Assembly: GCF_009858245.1 (NCBI RefSeq)
Contig: NZ_VMSB01000001.1
Coordinates: 2,733,623 to 2,797,622, forward strand
Direction: 5' to 3'
From: Ornithinibacter aureus
GTDB taxonomy: Bacteria > Actinomycetota > Actinomycetes > Actinomycetales > Dermatophilaceae
DNA length: 64,000 nucleotides
In this document: piece by piece, positions 33,978-43,094 of the stretch
Layout of the letters: the number at the start of each line of letters is the position of its first letter
Numbering within the stretch: the stretch's first letter is position 1
Notes under the pieces: model-generated
The model's database searches: none
The model's input: only the letters and a program-made list of their open reading frames with translations
Told to the model about the DNA's origin: nothing
Position numbers and translations under genes: made by a program

Positions 33978-35693
33978 ATGGACATCGACCGGTTCCCGAG
34001 CGTCACTCAGGTGCGGCAGTCGCCGCCGGGTGAGCTTGCGGTCTGGCTGTCCACGATGAGTGCGGATGCCGTGTCCGGGCTGGGCGTTGACGCCGCCGAG
34101 GCGGTGGTCCTGGCCACCCAGCGGGTGTCGTCCTGGGCGGCCGCAATGCAGGCGGTGGCTGTCGACCGGTTCGCTGATCACGTGCTCGACGCGCAGGAGC
34201 ATCACGCGGCCGACCTGATGAGCGCGCGCGACGCGCAGCGTGCGGAGGTCGAGGCCGCTGGTGGGGTGTGGCGCGGGGATCGCGGCGCGATCGCGCTGCC
34301 GGAGCCCGAGCAGGTCGCGGCGTCGATGTTGGCTCCTGAGCTGCGGATCAGCCCCCGCACGATGCGCACGCGGTTGAACCGGGCGCGCTGGTTGATGGAG
34401 CTGCCCACGACGCTGGGGCTGGCGTTGGCGGGCGACCTGGAGCCGTGGCGGGTGGATGCCGTGGTGGCGGCTGCCGCTGATGTCGACGCCAAGCACCTGG
34501 TGGAGTTCGAGGCGCGGTTGTTCGCCGGCGACGTGGCGGCCTTGCCGAAGCCGCGTCTGGTCGAGCGGGCGCGGTCGGCGGCGGCGCGGGCTGACGCCGA
34601 GTCGGTCGCACGAGGCCAGGCCAGGGCGCCGAGGCGTTGGTGTCTGCGGGTGGGTGCGTCGCAGGTGCCGGGCGTGATGCGGTGGACGGCGGATCTGCCT
34701 GACGAGGTGTCTCGGCGCATGTTCGCGGCGATCGACGCCCTGGCCCAGGAGTACCTGGCTGCTGATGGTGTGGGTGCGCCGTCGATGAAGGCTGCTGCGC
34801 GAGGGGTCAGACGAACGGTGGAGCAGGCCCAGGTTGATGCGTTGGCTGATCTGGTGCTGGGCAACGCCACCGTGCAGACGATCGTCGAGCTCGTGGTCCC
34901 GGTCGCGAGCGCCGTGCCGCCGTCGTTCGTCGACCGGGTCGCAGAGCGTGCTGCTGCTGAGGCTGCGATGCGTCCGCAGTGCGGTGACGAGCATCCACTG
35001 GCTGGCGACGGGCGTCCGCAGGGTGGTGACGGGCGTGTTCAGGGTGCTGACGCGGTCGTGATCGACCTGGTGTTGGGCTCGGTCACGCGCCACACCCTCG
35101 ACGCGGGGGCGCTGGAGCGCGCCCACGGCCGATCCGTGGGGGCCTGGCTCGAGACGGAGGCCAACCCCTTCCTGTCGCACCGCCCGCCACCACCGTCACC
35201 GGCGGATCCCGGTCCGCCGCCGCGGGTCACCGACCTGACCGGTGCGCCGGTGTGGTTCGTCCCGGGGCTGGTCCAGACGCCGGGAGTGGGTGCACTGCTG
35301 CCCGACCGGGTGGCCGCCTTGCTCAACGATCCCGACACGGGGGTGCGGATCATCGACGGCACCCCGGGGTCGGCGGATGGGGGGCTCCCGCAGCGGCGCA
35401 CCTATCGTCCGCATGCCGCTCTCGCGGCGAAGGTGCGAGCGCGCGACGGGCACTGCCGCTTCCCGGGGTGCTCGGTCCAGGCCCGGCGGTGCCACCTCGA
35501 CCACGTCGTGGCCTTTCCGGCAGGGCAGACCGAGGAGGCGAATCTGCAGGCGCTCTGCCCCGCGCACCACGGCTTCAAGCACCACGCCGGCTGGGGTGTG
35601 ACGATGACACCAGAGGGGGTCTGCACGTGGACCACCCCCTCAGGGCGCACCCACATCACCCGCCCGCCCGACCTGTGCGACACCGCCGCGTGA
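33978..35693 (+). CDS. DUF222/HNH endonuclease domain protein (13E12 repeat family)
   Basis: 571 residues. N-terminal 400 residues are DUF222 (AAEAVVLATQRVSSWAAAMQ, ISPRTMRTRLNRARWLMELP, LGLALAGDLEPWRVDAVVAA). C-terminal HNH nuclease: AKVRARDGHCRFPGCSVQARRCHLDHVVAF then ALCPAHHGFKHH, with Cys pairs and His residues for zinc and catalysis. These proteins are multi-copy in actinobacteria, as in the M. tuberculosis REP13E12 family, and are often linked to mobile DNA, though this copy has no visible terminal repeats. Residues 333-351 hold a small degenerate repeat (GDGRPQGGDGRVQGAD). Confidence 0.9.
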   Translation: MDIDRFPSVTQVRQSPPGELAVWLSTMSADAVSGLGVDAAEAVVLATQRVSSWAAAMQAVAVDRFADHVLDAQEHHAADLMSARDAQRAEVEAAGGVWRGDRGAIALPEPEQVAASMLAPELRISPRTMRTRLNRARWLMELPTTLGLALAGDLEPWRVDAVVAAAADVDAKHLVEFEARLFAGDVAALPKPRLVERARSAAARADAESVARGQARAPRRWCLRVGASQVPGVMRWTADLPDEVSRRMFAAIDALAQEYLAADGVGAPSMKAAARGVRRTVEQAQVDALADLVLGNATVQTIVELVVPVASAVPPSFVDRVAERAAAEAAMRPQCGDEHPLAGDGRPQGGDGRVQGADAVVIDLVLGSVTRHTLDAGALERAHGRSVGAWLETEANPFLSHRPPPPSPADPGPPPRVTDLTGAPVWFVPGLVQTPGVGALLPDRVAALLNDPDTGVRIIDGTPGSADGGLPQRRTYRPHAALAAKVRARDGHCRFPGCSVQARRCHLDHVVAFPAGQTEEANLQALCPAHHGFKHHAGWGVTMTPEGVCTWTTPSGRTHITRPPDLCDTAA

Positions 35694-35710
35694 CCTTGCG
35701 CTCATCAATC

Positions 35711-35732
35711 CGTCGGGTGCTAAAGCCCGACG
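35711..35732 (+). terminator. hairpin terminator candidate after the HNH gene
   Basis: Perfect 7-bp stem CGTCGGG/CCCGACG with an 8-nt loop, 18 bp beyond the HNH stop and 48 bp before the leader ORF of the GntA-like operon. Confidence 0.5.
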
Positions 35733-35779
35733 CCCGTCTGGCCTGTGTCACGGTGAAGGTCCCACACTAAGGAGTCGCC

Positions 35780-35809
35780 GTGCCCGCCCGTTCTGCCGCC
35801 GTCCGATGA
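35780..35809 (+). CDS. nine-codon upstream ORF coupled to the GntA-like gene
   Basis: GTG at 35780 preceded by AAGGAG 5 nt upstream, the only good ribosome-binding site in this region. It encodes MPARSAAVR and stops with TGA at 35807-35809, which overlaps the ATG of the GntA-like gene at 35806 (ATGA). The main gene itself has no recognisable Shine-Dalgarno, so its translation probably depends on ribosomes that finish the leader. This is a sequence-based inference; short ORFs also occur by chance. Confidence 0.5.
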   Translation: MPARSAAVR

Positions 35810-36543
35810 GCGAGCGCCTCAGGGACCTGCTCGAGGAGCGCGCCGAAGACCTTGGCGACGGCCCAGCACGCGACATCATCGAGGCTGTCGAGGAGATGGT
35901 GGCCCACCCCGAGTACCCCTGCCTCGGCGCTCGGTCGGTGTTCCGGCGCGATGCTGCGACCCTCGTCGTCCTCGACGACCTCTCCGACACCAGCGGCGGA
36001 GGCAGCCTCGACCTCCTGGCTGCGGCCCTCGCCCGCTACGTCGACGAGGTCGACGTCGAGGGAGACCTCGTGTCGTTCGTCGCCTGCTTCCGTGAACCAG
36101 TTCCGAAGGACGAGCGCGAGTTCGAGGACCTGCTCTGGGGTGCGCTTCAACACCTGCACGACCAGGACGACGAGCCGTGGGCTGACGGTGTCGCCGCCGA
36201 CCCCGACAGCCCGCACTTCGCGTTCAGCCTGTCCGGCACGGCGTTCTTCGTGGTCGGGCTGCATCCCAACAGCTCACGCGTCGCGCGTCGCACCCCCTTG
36301 CCGACCCTGGTGTTCAACCTCCACGAGCAGTTCGAGCGGCTGAGAGCCGACGGTCGATTCGACCGGATGCGCGACACCATTCGACGCCGCGACACCAACC
36401 TCCAGGGGTCCCTCAACCCCATGGTGCGCGACCACGGCGAGGAGTCCGAGGCTCGCCAGTACGCAGGGCGCGCCGTTCCTGACCGGTGGTCGGCGCCCTT
36501 CCACGCAACGGTTGAAGACGATGCAACGGAGACGCCGCAGTGA
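35806..36543 (+). CDS. GntA-like (YqcI/YcgG family) heme-dependent N-hydroxylase
   Basis: 245 residues. The pattern PCLGARSVFRRDAATLVVLDDLSD, VSFVACFREPVPKDEREFEDLLW, HFAFSLSGTAFFVVGLHPNSSRVARR and MVRDHGEESEARQYAGR is that of the YqcI/YcgG family, now known from guanitoxin synthesis (GntA) as heme-dependent N-hydroxylases acting on a guanidino amino acid. The full guanitoxin pathway is not present here. The next gene is DUF1989, a frequent companion of this family. Cytosolic. Translation seems coupled to a nine-codon leader. The actual substrate in this organism is unknown. Confidence 0.75.
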   Translation: MSERLRDLLEERAEDLGDGPARDIIEAVEEMVAHPEYPCLGARSVFRRDAATLVVLDDLSDTSGGGSLDLLAAALARYVDEVDVEGDLVSFVACFREPVPKDEREFEDLLWGALQHLHDQDDEPWADGVAADPDSPHFAFSLSGTAFFVVGLHPNSSRVARRTPLPTLVFNLHEQFERLRADGRFDRMRDTIRRRDTNLQGSLNPMVRDHGEESEARQYAGRAVPDRWSAPFHATVEDDATETPQ

Positions 36544-37214
36544 ACCCGGCACGTACCCGCTTCCCGCGCAATGCGGCTGCCCCGACCTACGCCGGAACCG
36601 CTTCCGGCTCTGCGCCGGGCTGGTCACGGATCGCCCCGCAGACCGGCGTCGCCGTCGAGCTCGAGCCGGGCGATCGGCTCACCGTGCTCGACCCCCTGGG
36701 TGAGCAGGTCAGCGACCTCTACCTCGTGGCAGCCGGTGACCCTGCCGAGGTGTTCTCAGCCGGCCGCACGACCGACTTCGGGAACTCGATCTACGTCTCG
36801 ACCGGGTCGCAGCTGTGGTCCAACCGCAGCCGGGTCATGGCCGACGTCGTCGACGACACCGTGGGCGTGCACGACCTGACCCTCACCCCGTGCAGCCAGG
36901 CCACGTTCGACCTGCTCTACCCGGAGTTCGGGGGTGCCCCCCACCCGTCGTGCTTCGCCAACCTGTGCGGAGCCCTGACACCCTTCGGCGTCGACCCGGA
37001 CACGATCGGGTCGACGCTCAACGTCTTCATGGACGTGTGGACCGACGCCCGCGGTGAGCTGCACATCGATCCCCCGCCCACCCACCCGGGCGACCGCTTC
37101 ACGATCGAGGCGCGGATGCCGGTGGTCGTCGGGGTGACCGCGTGTTCGGCCGAGAAGTCCAACAACGGCACGTGCACGCCCATCGACTGGCTGGTCGAAC
37201 GCGCCGAGCACTGA
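36540..37214 (+). CDS. DUF1989 (urea carboxylase-associated) family protein
   Basis: 224 residues from GTG 36540 overlapping the GntA-like stop. Cupin-like DUF1989 features: IAPQTGVAVELEPGDRLTVLDPLGEQVSDL, YPEFGGAPHPSCFANLCGALTPFG, TLNVFMDVWTD and VTACSAEKSNNGTCTPIDWLV with conserved cysteines that may hold a metal. Members accompany urea carboxylase, guanidine and amino-acid degrading genes. In this operon it probably acts on the product of the GntA-like enzyme (inference from coupling). Cytosolic. Confidence 0.82.
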   Translation: MNPARTRFPRNAAAPTYAGTASGSAPGWSRIAPQTGVAVELEPGDRLTVLDPLGEQVSDLYLVAAGDPAEVFSAGRTTDFGNSIYVSTGSQLWSNRSRVMADVVDDTVGVHDLTLTPCSQATFDLLYPEFGGAPHPSCFANLCGALTPFGVDPDTIGSTLNVFMDVWTDARGELHIDPPPTHPGDRFTIEARMPVVVGVTACSAEKSNNGTCTPIDWLVERAEH

Positions 37215-37252
37215 CTCCGCCCGGTGTCGGTGGTGCGAGGCAGGATGGCCGG

Positions 37253-38797
37253 ATGGACGAGTCGCGCCCCGAGGTCATGCTCGCTGACGTCGTGGAGGCC
37301 TCCCGAGCGGTGGCCGCCACGCACTCGCGCACGGCCAAGACCCAGGCCCTGGCCGACCTGCTGACCCGGTGCACGCCGGAGGAGGTGGGGACGGTCGTGT
37401 CGCACCTGTCGGGCGTGCTGCCCCAGCGCCGCCTCGGCGTGGGGTTCCGGTCCCTGCGTGACCTCCCCGAGGCGGCGCAGACCCCGACGCTCACGGTGCT
37501 CGAGGTCGATGCCGCGTTCGAGCGCCTGGCGAGCGCCCACGGAACCGGCTCCACGGCATCCCGCCGCAGTGAACTGCGCACCCTGATGAGCCGCGCCACC
37601 AGCGCCGAGCAGCAGTTCCTGCGCGACCTGATGACCGGCAACCTGCGTCAGGGAGCGCTCGACGGGGTGGTGCTCGCCGCCATCTCCACCGCCTACGCCA
37701 TCCCGGCCGCCACGGTCCGCCGCGCCGCCATGCTCGCCGGCACCGCCGCCGAGGTCGCGACCCTCGCGGCGACCGGAGGGCACCGTGCCCTGGAGGAGGT
37801 CGCGCTCGTCGTCGGGCGTCCCGTGCGACCGATGCTCGCGGCATCCGCCAAGACCACCGGCGAAGCGGCCGAGAGCATGGGCGGTGGCGGCCTGATCGTC
37901 GACGGCAAGCTCGACGGCATCCGGGTCCAGGTGCACCGCCGCGGCGGCGAGGTGAGCGTCTACACGCGCAGCCTCGACGAGATCACCGACCGCGTGCCGG
38001 AGGTCGTCGAGGCCGTCGCGGCGCTGCCGGGTGGCGACCTCGTCGTCGATGGCGAGGCCATCGTGCTGCGGGGCGACGGCAGGCCCGAGCCCTTCCAGGT
38101 CACCGGGGCGCGAACGGCCAGTTCGGCAGACCTCGCCGGTCTGCAGGCGCGGATGCCGCTCACGACGTTCCTCTTCGACGTCCTCCACGTGGGTGGTCGC
38201 GACCTGCTCGACGAGAGCGCCCGGGTGCGTCACGAGGTGCTGCTCGACCTCGCGCCGCACCTGCTGGTCCCACGGCTGCTGACCGACGACCGCGCCGCCG
38301 CGGAGCAGTTCTTCGCCGACCTCGTGGCCGCCGGGCACGAAGGTGTCGTCGTCAAGGACGCCGACAGCCCGTATGCCGCCGGGCGACGCGGCAGCGGGTG
38401 GATCAAGGTCAAGCCGGTGCACACGCTCGACCTCGTGGTGCTCGCGGTCGAGTGGGGGTCAGGGCGGCGGGTGGGCAGCCTGTCGAACATCCACCTCGGG
38501 GCACGCGACCCGGCGACCGGTGGGTTCACGATGGTGGGCAAGACGTTCAAGGGCATGACCGACGAGGTGCTGGCGTGGCAGACCAAGCGCTTCACCGAGC
38601 TCGCCGTCGACGGCACCGACGGGTGGGTGGTTCCGGTGAAGCCGGAGCAGGTCGTCGAGATCGCCATCGACGGGGTGCAACGCTCCAGCCGCTACCCGGG
38701 CGGCGTGGCGCTGCGGTTCGCGAGGGTGCTGCGCTACCGCGACGACAAGACCGCCGCCGACGCCGACACCATCGACACCGTGCGGGGCCTGCTCTGA
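37253..38797 (+). CDS. ATP-dependent DNA ligase (LigB-like)
   Basis: 514 residues from ATG 37253. N-terminal helical DNA-binding domain (AFERLASAHGTGSTASRRSEL, FLRDLMTGNLRQGALDGVVLAA), nucleotidyltransferase domain with the adenylated lysine in IVDGKLDGIRVQVHR (KLDG), VVDGEAIV, FLFDVLHVGG, HEGVVVKDADSPYAAGRRGSGWIKVKP, and an OB fold to the end (RSSRYPGGVALRFARVLRYR). This is the full domain set of the mycobacterial LigB type, distinct from the NAD-dependent LigA. Acts in DNA repair. Solitary. Confidence 0.93.
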   Translation: MDESRPEVMLADVVEASRAVAATHSRTAKTQALADLLTRCTPEEVGTVVSHLSGVLPQRRLGVGFRSLRDLPEAAQTPTLTVLEVDAAFERLASAHGTGSTASRRSELRTLMSRATSAEQQFLRDLMTGNLRQGALDGVVLAAISTAYAIPAATVRRAAMLAGTAAEVATLAATGGHRALEEVALVVGRPVRPMLAASAKTTGEAAESMGGGGLIVDGKLDGIRVQVHRRGGEVSVYTRSLDEITDRVPEVVEAVAALPGGDLVVDGEAIVLRGDGRPEPFQVTGARTASSADLAGLQARMPLTTFLFDVLHVGGRDLLDESARVRHEVLLDLAPHLLVPRLLTDDRAAAEQFFADLVAAGHEGVVVKDADSPYAAGRRGSGWIKVKPVHTLDLVVLAVEWGSGRRVGSLSNIHLGARDPATGGFTMVGKTFKGMTDEVLAWQTKRFTELAVDGTDGWVVPVKPEQVVEIAIDGVQRSSRYPGGVALRFARVLRYRDDKTAADADTIDTVRGLL

Positions 38798-38841
38798 CCC
38801 GTGCCCGGTGTGGTGTGGGCATCGCCGCGACGCCGGTGAGC

Positions 38842-39984
38842 TCACCCCGGCTGGGCGACCCACGAGCCGGCGTGCATCACCTTCACGACCTCCAGATCAG
38901 GGGAGAGCACGACGAGGTCGGCCCGTGCGCCGGGGGACAGGCCCGGCGCCGGCAGGCCGAGGGCGCGCAACGGGTTCAGCGTGACCTGGCGGATGGTGGT
39001 GCGCAGCGCCTCGGCACGGTCCGGCCCGCCGTGGTTGACCGTCTGCGCCACGAGGCGCTGCATGGTCGCGGTGCTGCCGGCGATCGTGTCCGTGCCAGCC
39101 ACGCGCGCCACCTGGTCGACGACGTCGACGGCCAGGGACCCCAGACGGTAGGAACCGTCCTGCACGCCGGCGGCGGCCATGGCGTCGGTCACCAGGGCCA
39201 CCCGGTCGGGGCCGACGTCGGCGGTGACCAGGCGGTGCAGTGCAGGGTGCAGGTGCACCCCGTCGGTCACGAGCTCAACCGTGACCCGGGGGTCCTCGAG
39301 GGCCGCGACGACCGGGCCGGGTTCGCGGTGGTGCACGGGGCGCATCGCGTTGAACAGGTGGGTGGCGACCGTGGCCCCCGCATCGATCGCGGCCCGGGCC
39401 TGCTCGTAGGTCGCCTCGGTGTGCCCGATGGCGGCCACCGCCCCACCGTCCACGATGCGGCGGATGGCCTCGGTCGCGCCGGGCAGTTCGGGCGCCAGGG
39501 TGACCATCCGGATCGTGCCCCGTCCGGCCTCGAGCAGTGCCGCCACCTCGGCCGGGTCGGGGTCGCGCAGGGCGCTCGGTTCGTGGGCTCCGCAGCGGTG
39601 CGGTGACAGCCACGGGCCTTCGAGGTGGATGCCGAGCAGCTCACCCGACTCGACGTGGTCGGCAAGCGCGCGCACCTGAGCGATGAGCACGTCGTGGTGG
39701 TCGGAGACGAGGGACGCGATCGTCGACGTGGTCCCGAAGCTGCGGTGCAGCGTCACGGATGCCGTGATCGCCTCGTCGGTCGCCTCGAAGTAGGCCCCAC
39801 CGCCGCCACCGTGCACGTGCATGTCGACGAAGCCGGGGGTGAGCACGACATCACCCAGGTCGGCATCGGCCGGTCGCGGAGGGACGCCGGATCCGACAGC
39901 CGAGATGACGCCGTGGTCGACCTCGACCCAGCCGGGGGAGTGGGAGTGCTCCCCGGTGAGCACGGTGGCAGCGGTGAGGAGCAT
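38842..39984 (-). CDS. nagA: N-acetylglucosamine-6-phosphate deacetylase
   Basis: 380 residues. Amidohydrolase barrel: DVVLTPGFVDMHVHGGGGGAYFE (metal His pair HVHG), LLGIHLEGPWLSPHRCGAHEP (Glu ligand), VAAIGHTEATYEQARAAIDAGATVATHLFNAM (two His ligands), LVTDAMAAAG (catalytic Asp), GLSPGARADLVVL. Removes the acetyl group from GlcNAc-6-P. Third gene of the PTS-nagB-nagA operon (3 bp after nagB), downstream of the DasR-type sites. Cytosolic. Confidence 0.94.
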   Translation of the reverse strand: MLLTAATVLTGEHSHSPGWVEVDHGVISAVGSGVPPRPADADLGDVVLTPGFVDMHVHGGGGGAYFEATDEAITASVTLHRSFGTTSTIASLVSDHHDVLIAQVRALADHVESGELLGIHLEGPWLSPHRCGAHEPSALRDPDPAEVAALLEAGRGTIRMVTLAPELPGATEAIRRIVDGGAVAAIGHTEATYEQARAAIDAGATVATHLFNAMRPVHHREPGPVVAALEDPRVTVELVTDGVHLHPALHRLVTADVGPDRVALVTDAMAAAGVQDGSYRLGSLAVDVVDQVARVAGTDTIAGSTATMQRLVAQTVNHGGPDRAEALRTTIRQVTLNPLRALGLPAPGLSPGARADLVVLSPDLEVVKVMHAGSWVAQPG

Positions 39985-39987
39985 CGG

Positions 39988-40773
39988 TCAGATTCCTTGC
40001 CAGGTGGGTTTGCCCGCGAAGGTCTCGCGGTAGTAGCCCGCGAGCTGCAGCCGACCGGCAGCCGCCGGGTCGAGCAGCACGGTCGCGTGCGGGTGGTGCT
40101 GGAGGATCGTCGCCGGCCACAGGGCACTGACCGGACCCTCGACGAGCTGGTGCACCGCCTCGGCCTTCGACGCACCGGTCGCCAGCAGCACGACGTGCCG
40201 GGCCGCCATGATCGTGCCGAGCCCCTGGGTGAGGCAGTGGGTCGGCACCTGGTCGACGTCGCCGTCGAAGAAGCGCGCGTTGTCCAGCCGGGTCTGGCGG
40301 GTCAACGTCTTGATCCGCGTCCGGGAGGCGAACGAGGACCCCGGCTCGTTGAAGGCGATGTGCCCGACCGAGCCGATGCCCAAGATCTGCAGGTCGACCC
40401 CACCGGCATCCGCGATGGCCTGCTCGTACGCGGCGCACGACGCCGGGATGTCGTCGGCGAGCCCGTCCGGGCCCCGGACGGCATCCGGGGCGAAGTCGAC
40501 CCGGGTGACGAAGTCGCGGTCGATCACCGTGCGGTAGCGCTCGGGGTGCCCGGCCGGGAGGCCGACGTACTCGTCGAGCGTGAAGGCGCGGGCCTGCGCG
40601 AAGCTCACCTCGCCGCGCCCGTGGCGCGCCGTCAGCTCGTCGTAGACGGCGAGCGGTGACGATCCGGTGGCAAGTCCGAGCACGGCATCCGGCTTCCTGG
40701 CGAGCAGGGCCGTGATGGCGTCCGCGGCGACCGACGCGAGGTCGCGTGCGTCGTCGAGGATGACGACCTCCAT
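39988..40773 (-). CDS. nagB: glucosamine-6-phosphate deaminase
   Basis: 261 residues from ATG 40773; a GTG at 40782 is also in frame but overlaps the end of the PTS gene. Signatures: LGLATGSSPLAVYDELTARHG, FTLDEYVGLPAGHPERYR (catalytic Asp/Glu region), LGIGSVGHIAFNEPGSSF (His and Glu of the active site), ALTR-like region RIKTLTRQTRLDNARFF. Converts GlcN-6-P to fructose-6-P and ammonia. Sits 1-2 bp after the PTS gene stop. Confidence 0.94.
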   Translation of the reverse strand: MEVVILDDARDLASVAADAITALLARKPDAVLGLATGSSPLAVYDELTARHGRGEVSFAQARAFTLDEYVGLPAGHPERYRTVIDRDFVTRVDFAPDAVRGPDGLADDIPASCAAYEQAIADAGGVDLQILGIGSVGHIAFNEPGSSFASRTRIKTLTRQTRLDNARFFDGDVDQVPTHCLTQGLGTIMAARHVVLLATGASKAEAVHQLVEGPVSALWPATILQHHPHATVLLDPAAAGRLQLAGYYRETFAGKPTWQGI

Positions 40774-40774
40774 G

Positions 40775-42901
40775 TCAGCCACCGACCTTGGTCTTGGTGG
40801 CGGATGCCGTGAGGAGCAGCTCGAGGTCGCGGACCTGGTCGCCGGCCTCGAGGCCCCGCAGGGTGACGTCGTGGGCCTTGCGCTCGAGGACGATCACGGG
40901 CACGACCGGGTTGCGGCCGGCGGCCTCGACCGCGGCCACGTCGTAGCGCAGGATCGGCTGGCCGAGCTCGACCGTGTCGCCCTGGGCGGCGAGCAGGTCG
41001 AAACCTGCGCCGTCGAGCTGCACGGTGTCGATGCCCAGGTGCACGAGCACCCCGACGCCCTCGGGCGACTGGATGGCGTAGGCGTGCGGCCACAGCTTGA
41101 CGATGGTGCCCGCGATGGGCGCCACGGCGTCGACGACCTCGCGGGGCGGGTCGATGGCCAGGCCGGGGCCGACCAGACCCTTGGCGAAGGTGGCGTCGGG
41201 AACGTCCGCGAGGTCGACCACGGTGCCGGCGATCGGCGAGAGCACGGCGACGCGGGCTCCGGGGGCGGTGACCGCAGCGGCCGCGGCGGGTGCCGTCGGG
41301 GCCGTGGGTGAGGCGGATGCCGTGGCGGGGGTTGCGGTGGATGCCGCGACGGAGCCACCGGCGAGGGCCGCCCGGATCTCCTCCTTGAGGCCGTCGGCCT
41401 GGGTGCCGAAGATGGCCTGGACGTTGTTGCCGACCTCGATGACGCCGGCGGCGCCGAGGGCCTTCAGGGCGCCCTGGTCGACGAGGGACTTGTCGCCGAC
41501 CTCGATGCGCAGGCGGGTGATGCAGGCGTCGACGTTCTTGAGGTTGTCGGCCCCACCGAAGGCGGTGATGAGCTGCTGGGCGCGGTCGGTGCCCGCTCCG
41601 GTGCCGGTGCCGGTGGACGCGGCAGCGGCGGCCTCGAGGTCGTCGTCGGTGGCGCCCTTGGGGTCGCGGCCGGGGGTCATGAGGTTCCACTTGGTGATCG
41701 CGAAGCGGAAGACCACGTAGTAGATGACGAAGAAGACCAGGCCCATGACGATGAGCAGCGGGATGTTCTTGGCTGCGGGTGCCGTGCCGTAGAGCAGCAG
41801 GTCGATCAGGCCGGCGGAGAACGAGAAGCCGAGGTGGATGTCGAGCAGGTAGGCGATGGCCAGGGACAGGCCGGTGAGCACCGCGTGCAGGACGTACAGC
41901 GGGAACGCGACGAACATGAAGGCGAACTCGAGCGGCTCGGTGATGCCGGTGAGGAAGGCGGTCAGGCCCGCGGCCGACAGGATGCCGATGGCGACCTTCT
42001 TCTGGTTCTTGTTCGCGGCGTGGATCATCGCCAGCGCGGCGGCCGGCAGGCCGAACATGAGGATCGGGTAGAAGCCGGAGGTGAGGCGGCCGGCCTCGGG
42101 GTCGCCCTGGGCGAAGCGGGTGAGCTCACCGGTGTAGACCTCGGTGCCGACGGTGTAGTCGCCGTAGAGGAACCAGATGTAGGTGTTGACGATGTGGTGC
42201 AGGCCGAGGGGGATGAGCATGCGGTTGACGAAGCCGTAGACGAAGGCGCCGAACGCGCCAGCCCCGGCGATGAACTCGGCGAGACCGGTCAGGCCCGCGG
42301 TGAAGATCGGATAGAAGTAGCTGAGGGCGAAGCCCATGAACAGCGACGCGAACGACACGACGATCGGCACGAAGCGGCGGCCGCCGAAGAAGCCAAGGTA
42401 GGGCGGCAGCTGGATCGTGTGGAACCGGTCGAACAGGTAGGCGGTCACGAGGCCGACGAGGATGCCGGCGAAGACGCTGTAGTTGATCATCGCCTGGTCG
42501 CCGCCGGGGGTGGTCTCACCCTCGAGCACCACCGGGGACATCGCCTTGAAGACCTCGGAGATGACGAGGTAGCCGGCGACGGCCGACAGGGCGGTCGAGC
42601 CGTCGGCCTTGCGGGCGAAGCCGATGGCCACACCGACGGCGAAGAGCAGGGGGAGGTTGGCGAAGATCGCGCCACCCGCAGCGCTCATGGCGTCGAAGAA
42701 CGGGCCGAGCACCGGCCAGTCGTACTGACCGAGCAGGTCTTCCTGGCCCAGACGCAGCAGGATGCCGGCCGCGGGCAGCAGGGCGATGGGAAGCATCAGG
42801 CTCTTGCCGAGCCGCTGGAGCTGTGCGAAGCCGGGGATGCGCAGCCCCTGCTTCTCCGCTGGCTTCTCCAGCGGCGGGTTGGTGTCGACGACCGTGCTCA
42901 T
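40775..42901 (-). CDS. nagE: PTS N-acetylglucosamine/glucose-type transporter, EIICBA fusion
   Basis: 708 residues, three domains in one chain. EIIC (1-390): [17 protein letters not shown], ten or so helices, [20 protein letters not shown] and [13 protein letters not shown] substrate motif. EIIB (about 430-510): [13 protein letters not shown] with the phospho-Cys. EIIA (about 555-700): [12 protein letters not shown], and [14 protein letters not shown] with the phospho-His. Chemistry class is the glucose/GlcNAc family; the nagB-nagA genes behind it point to GlcNAc, hence nagE. Membrane protein that imports and phosphorylates its sugar. Two DasR-type sites lie 22-58 bp upstream of the start. 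Confidence 0.9.
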   Translation of the reverse strand: MSTVVDTNPPLEKPAEKQGLRIPGFAQLQRLGKSLMLPIALLPAAGILLRLGQEDLLGQYDWPVLGPFFDAMSAAGGAIFANLPLLFAVGVAIGFARKADGSTALSAVAGYLVISEVFKAMSPVVLEGETTPGGDQAMINYSVFAGILVGLVTAYLFDRFHTIQLPPYLGFFGGRRFVPIVVSFASLFMGFALSYFYPIFTAGLTGLAEFIAGAGAFGAFVYGFVNRMLIPLGLHHIVNTYIWFLYGDYTVGTEVYTGELTRFAQGDPEAGRLTSGFYPILMFGLPAAALAMIHAANKNQKKVAIGILSAAGLTAFLTGITEPLEFAFMFVAFPLYVLHAVLTGLSLAIAYLLDIHLGFSFSAGLIDLLLYGTAPAAKNIPLLIVMGLVFFVIYYVVFRFAITKWNLMTPGRDPKGATDDDLEAAAAASTGTGTGAGTDRAQQLITAFGGADNLKNVDACITRLRIEVGDKSLVDQGALKALGAAGVIEVGNNVQAIFGTQADGLKEEIRAALAGGSVAASTATPATASASPTAPTAPAAAAAVTAPGARVAVLSPIAGTVVDLADVPDATFAKGLVGPGLAIDPPREVVDAVAPIAGTIVKLWPHAYAIQSPEGVGVLVHLGIDTVQLDGAGFDLLAAQGDTVELGQPILRYDVAAVEAAGRNPVVPVIVLERKAHDVTLRGLEAGDQVRDLELLLTASATKTKVGG

Positions 42902-42922
42902 CGCGCCCTCCGAATGGCGTGG

Positions 42923-42938
42923 ATTGGTTTAGACCAAG
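42923..42938 (-). promoter_or_regulatory. DasR/NagR-type operator (site 1) upstream of the PTS gene
   Basis: ATTGGTTTAGACCAAG, a near-palindrome with the TGGT..AGACCA core of the DasR-responsive element. It lies 22 bp upstream of the PTS start and 21 bp (two helical turns) from site 2. Confidence 0.85.
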
Positions 42939-42943
42939 TTCAG

Positions 42944-42959
42944 ATTGGCATAGACCAAT
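42944..42959 (-). promoter_or_regulatory. DasR/NagR-type operator (site 2) upstream of the PTS gene
   Basis: ATTGGCATAGACCAAT, palindromic outer arms ATTGG/CCAAT. Same spacing and orientation as site 1. Likely bound by the GntR/UTRA regulator at 44119 and released by GlcN-6-P or GlcNAc-6-P, as for DasR. Confidence 0.85.
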
Positions 42960-43013
42960 CGAGTCGTCAAGAGAGGGTGCTGAACTTTTCTCGCGGGGTG
43001 ACAGGGCCGAGGG

Positions 43014-43075
43014 GTCGAGGAGTCGAGACATGCAGAGGAGATCGCGGGATCCCGGGCACGTCTTGACTCCTCGAG
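43014..43075. repeat. 62-bp imperfect palindrome, copy 3
   Basis: Left arm TCGAGGAGTCGAGACATGC and right arm GGCACGTCTTGACTCCTCGA pair with about three mismatches; overall length 62 as in the other two copies, but the centre differs. It lies between the DasR-type sites and the aldo/keto reductase start. Confidence 0.75.
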
Positions 43076-43094
43076 CCGACCTAGGGTGGACGTC

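Noticed and set aside
33978-35693. DUF222/HNH gene as an active mobile element like REP13E12.
   Set aside because: No terminal repeats, target duplication or recombinase next to it; kept as a single gene.
37253-38797. LigD-type NHEJ ligase with Ku partner.
   Set aside because: Domain set (N-terminal helical domain, nucleotidyltransferase, OB) is LigB-like; no Ku, primase or phosphoesterase domain nearby.
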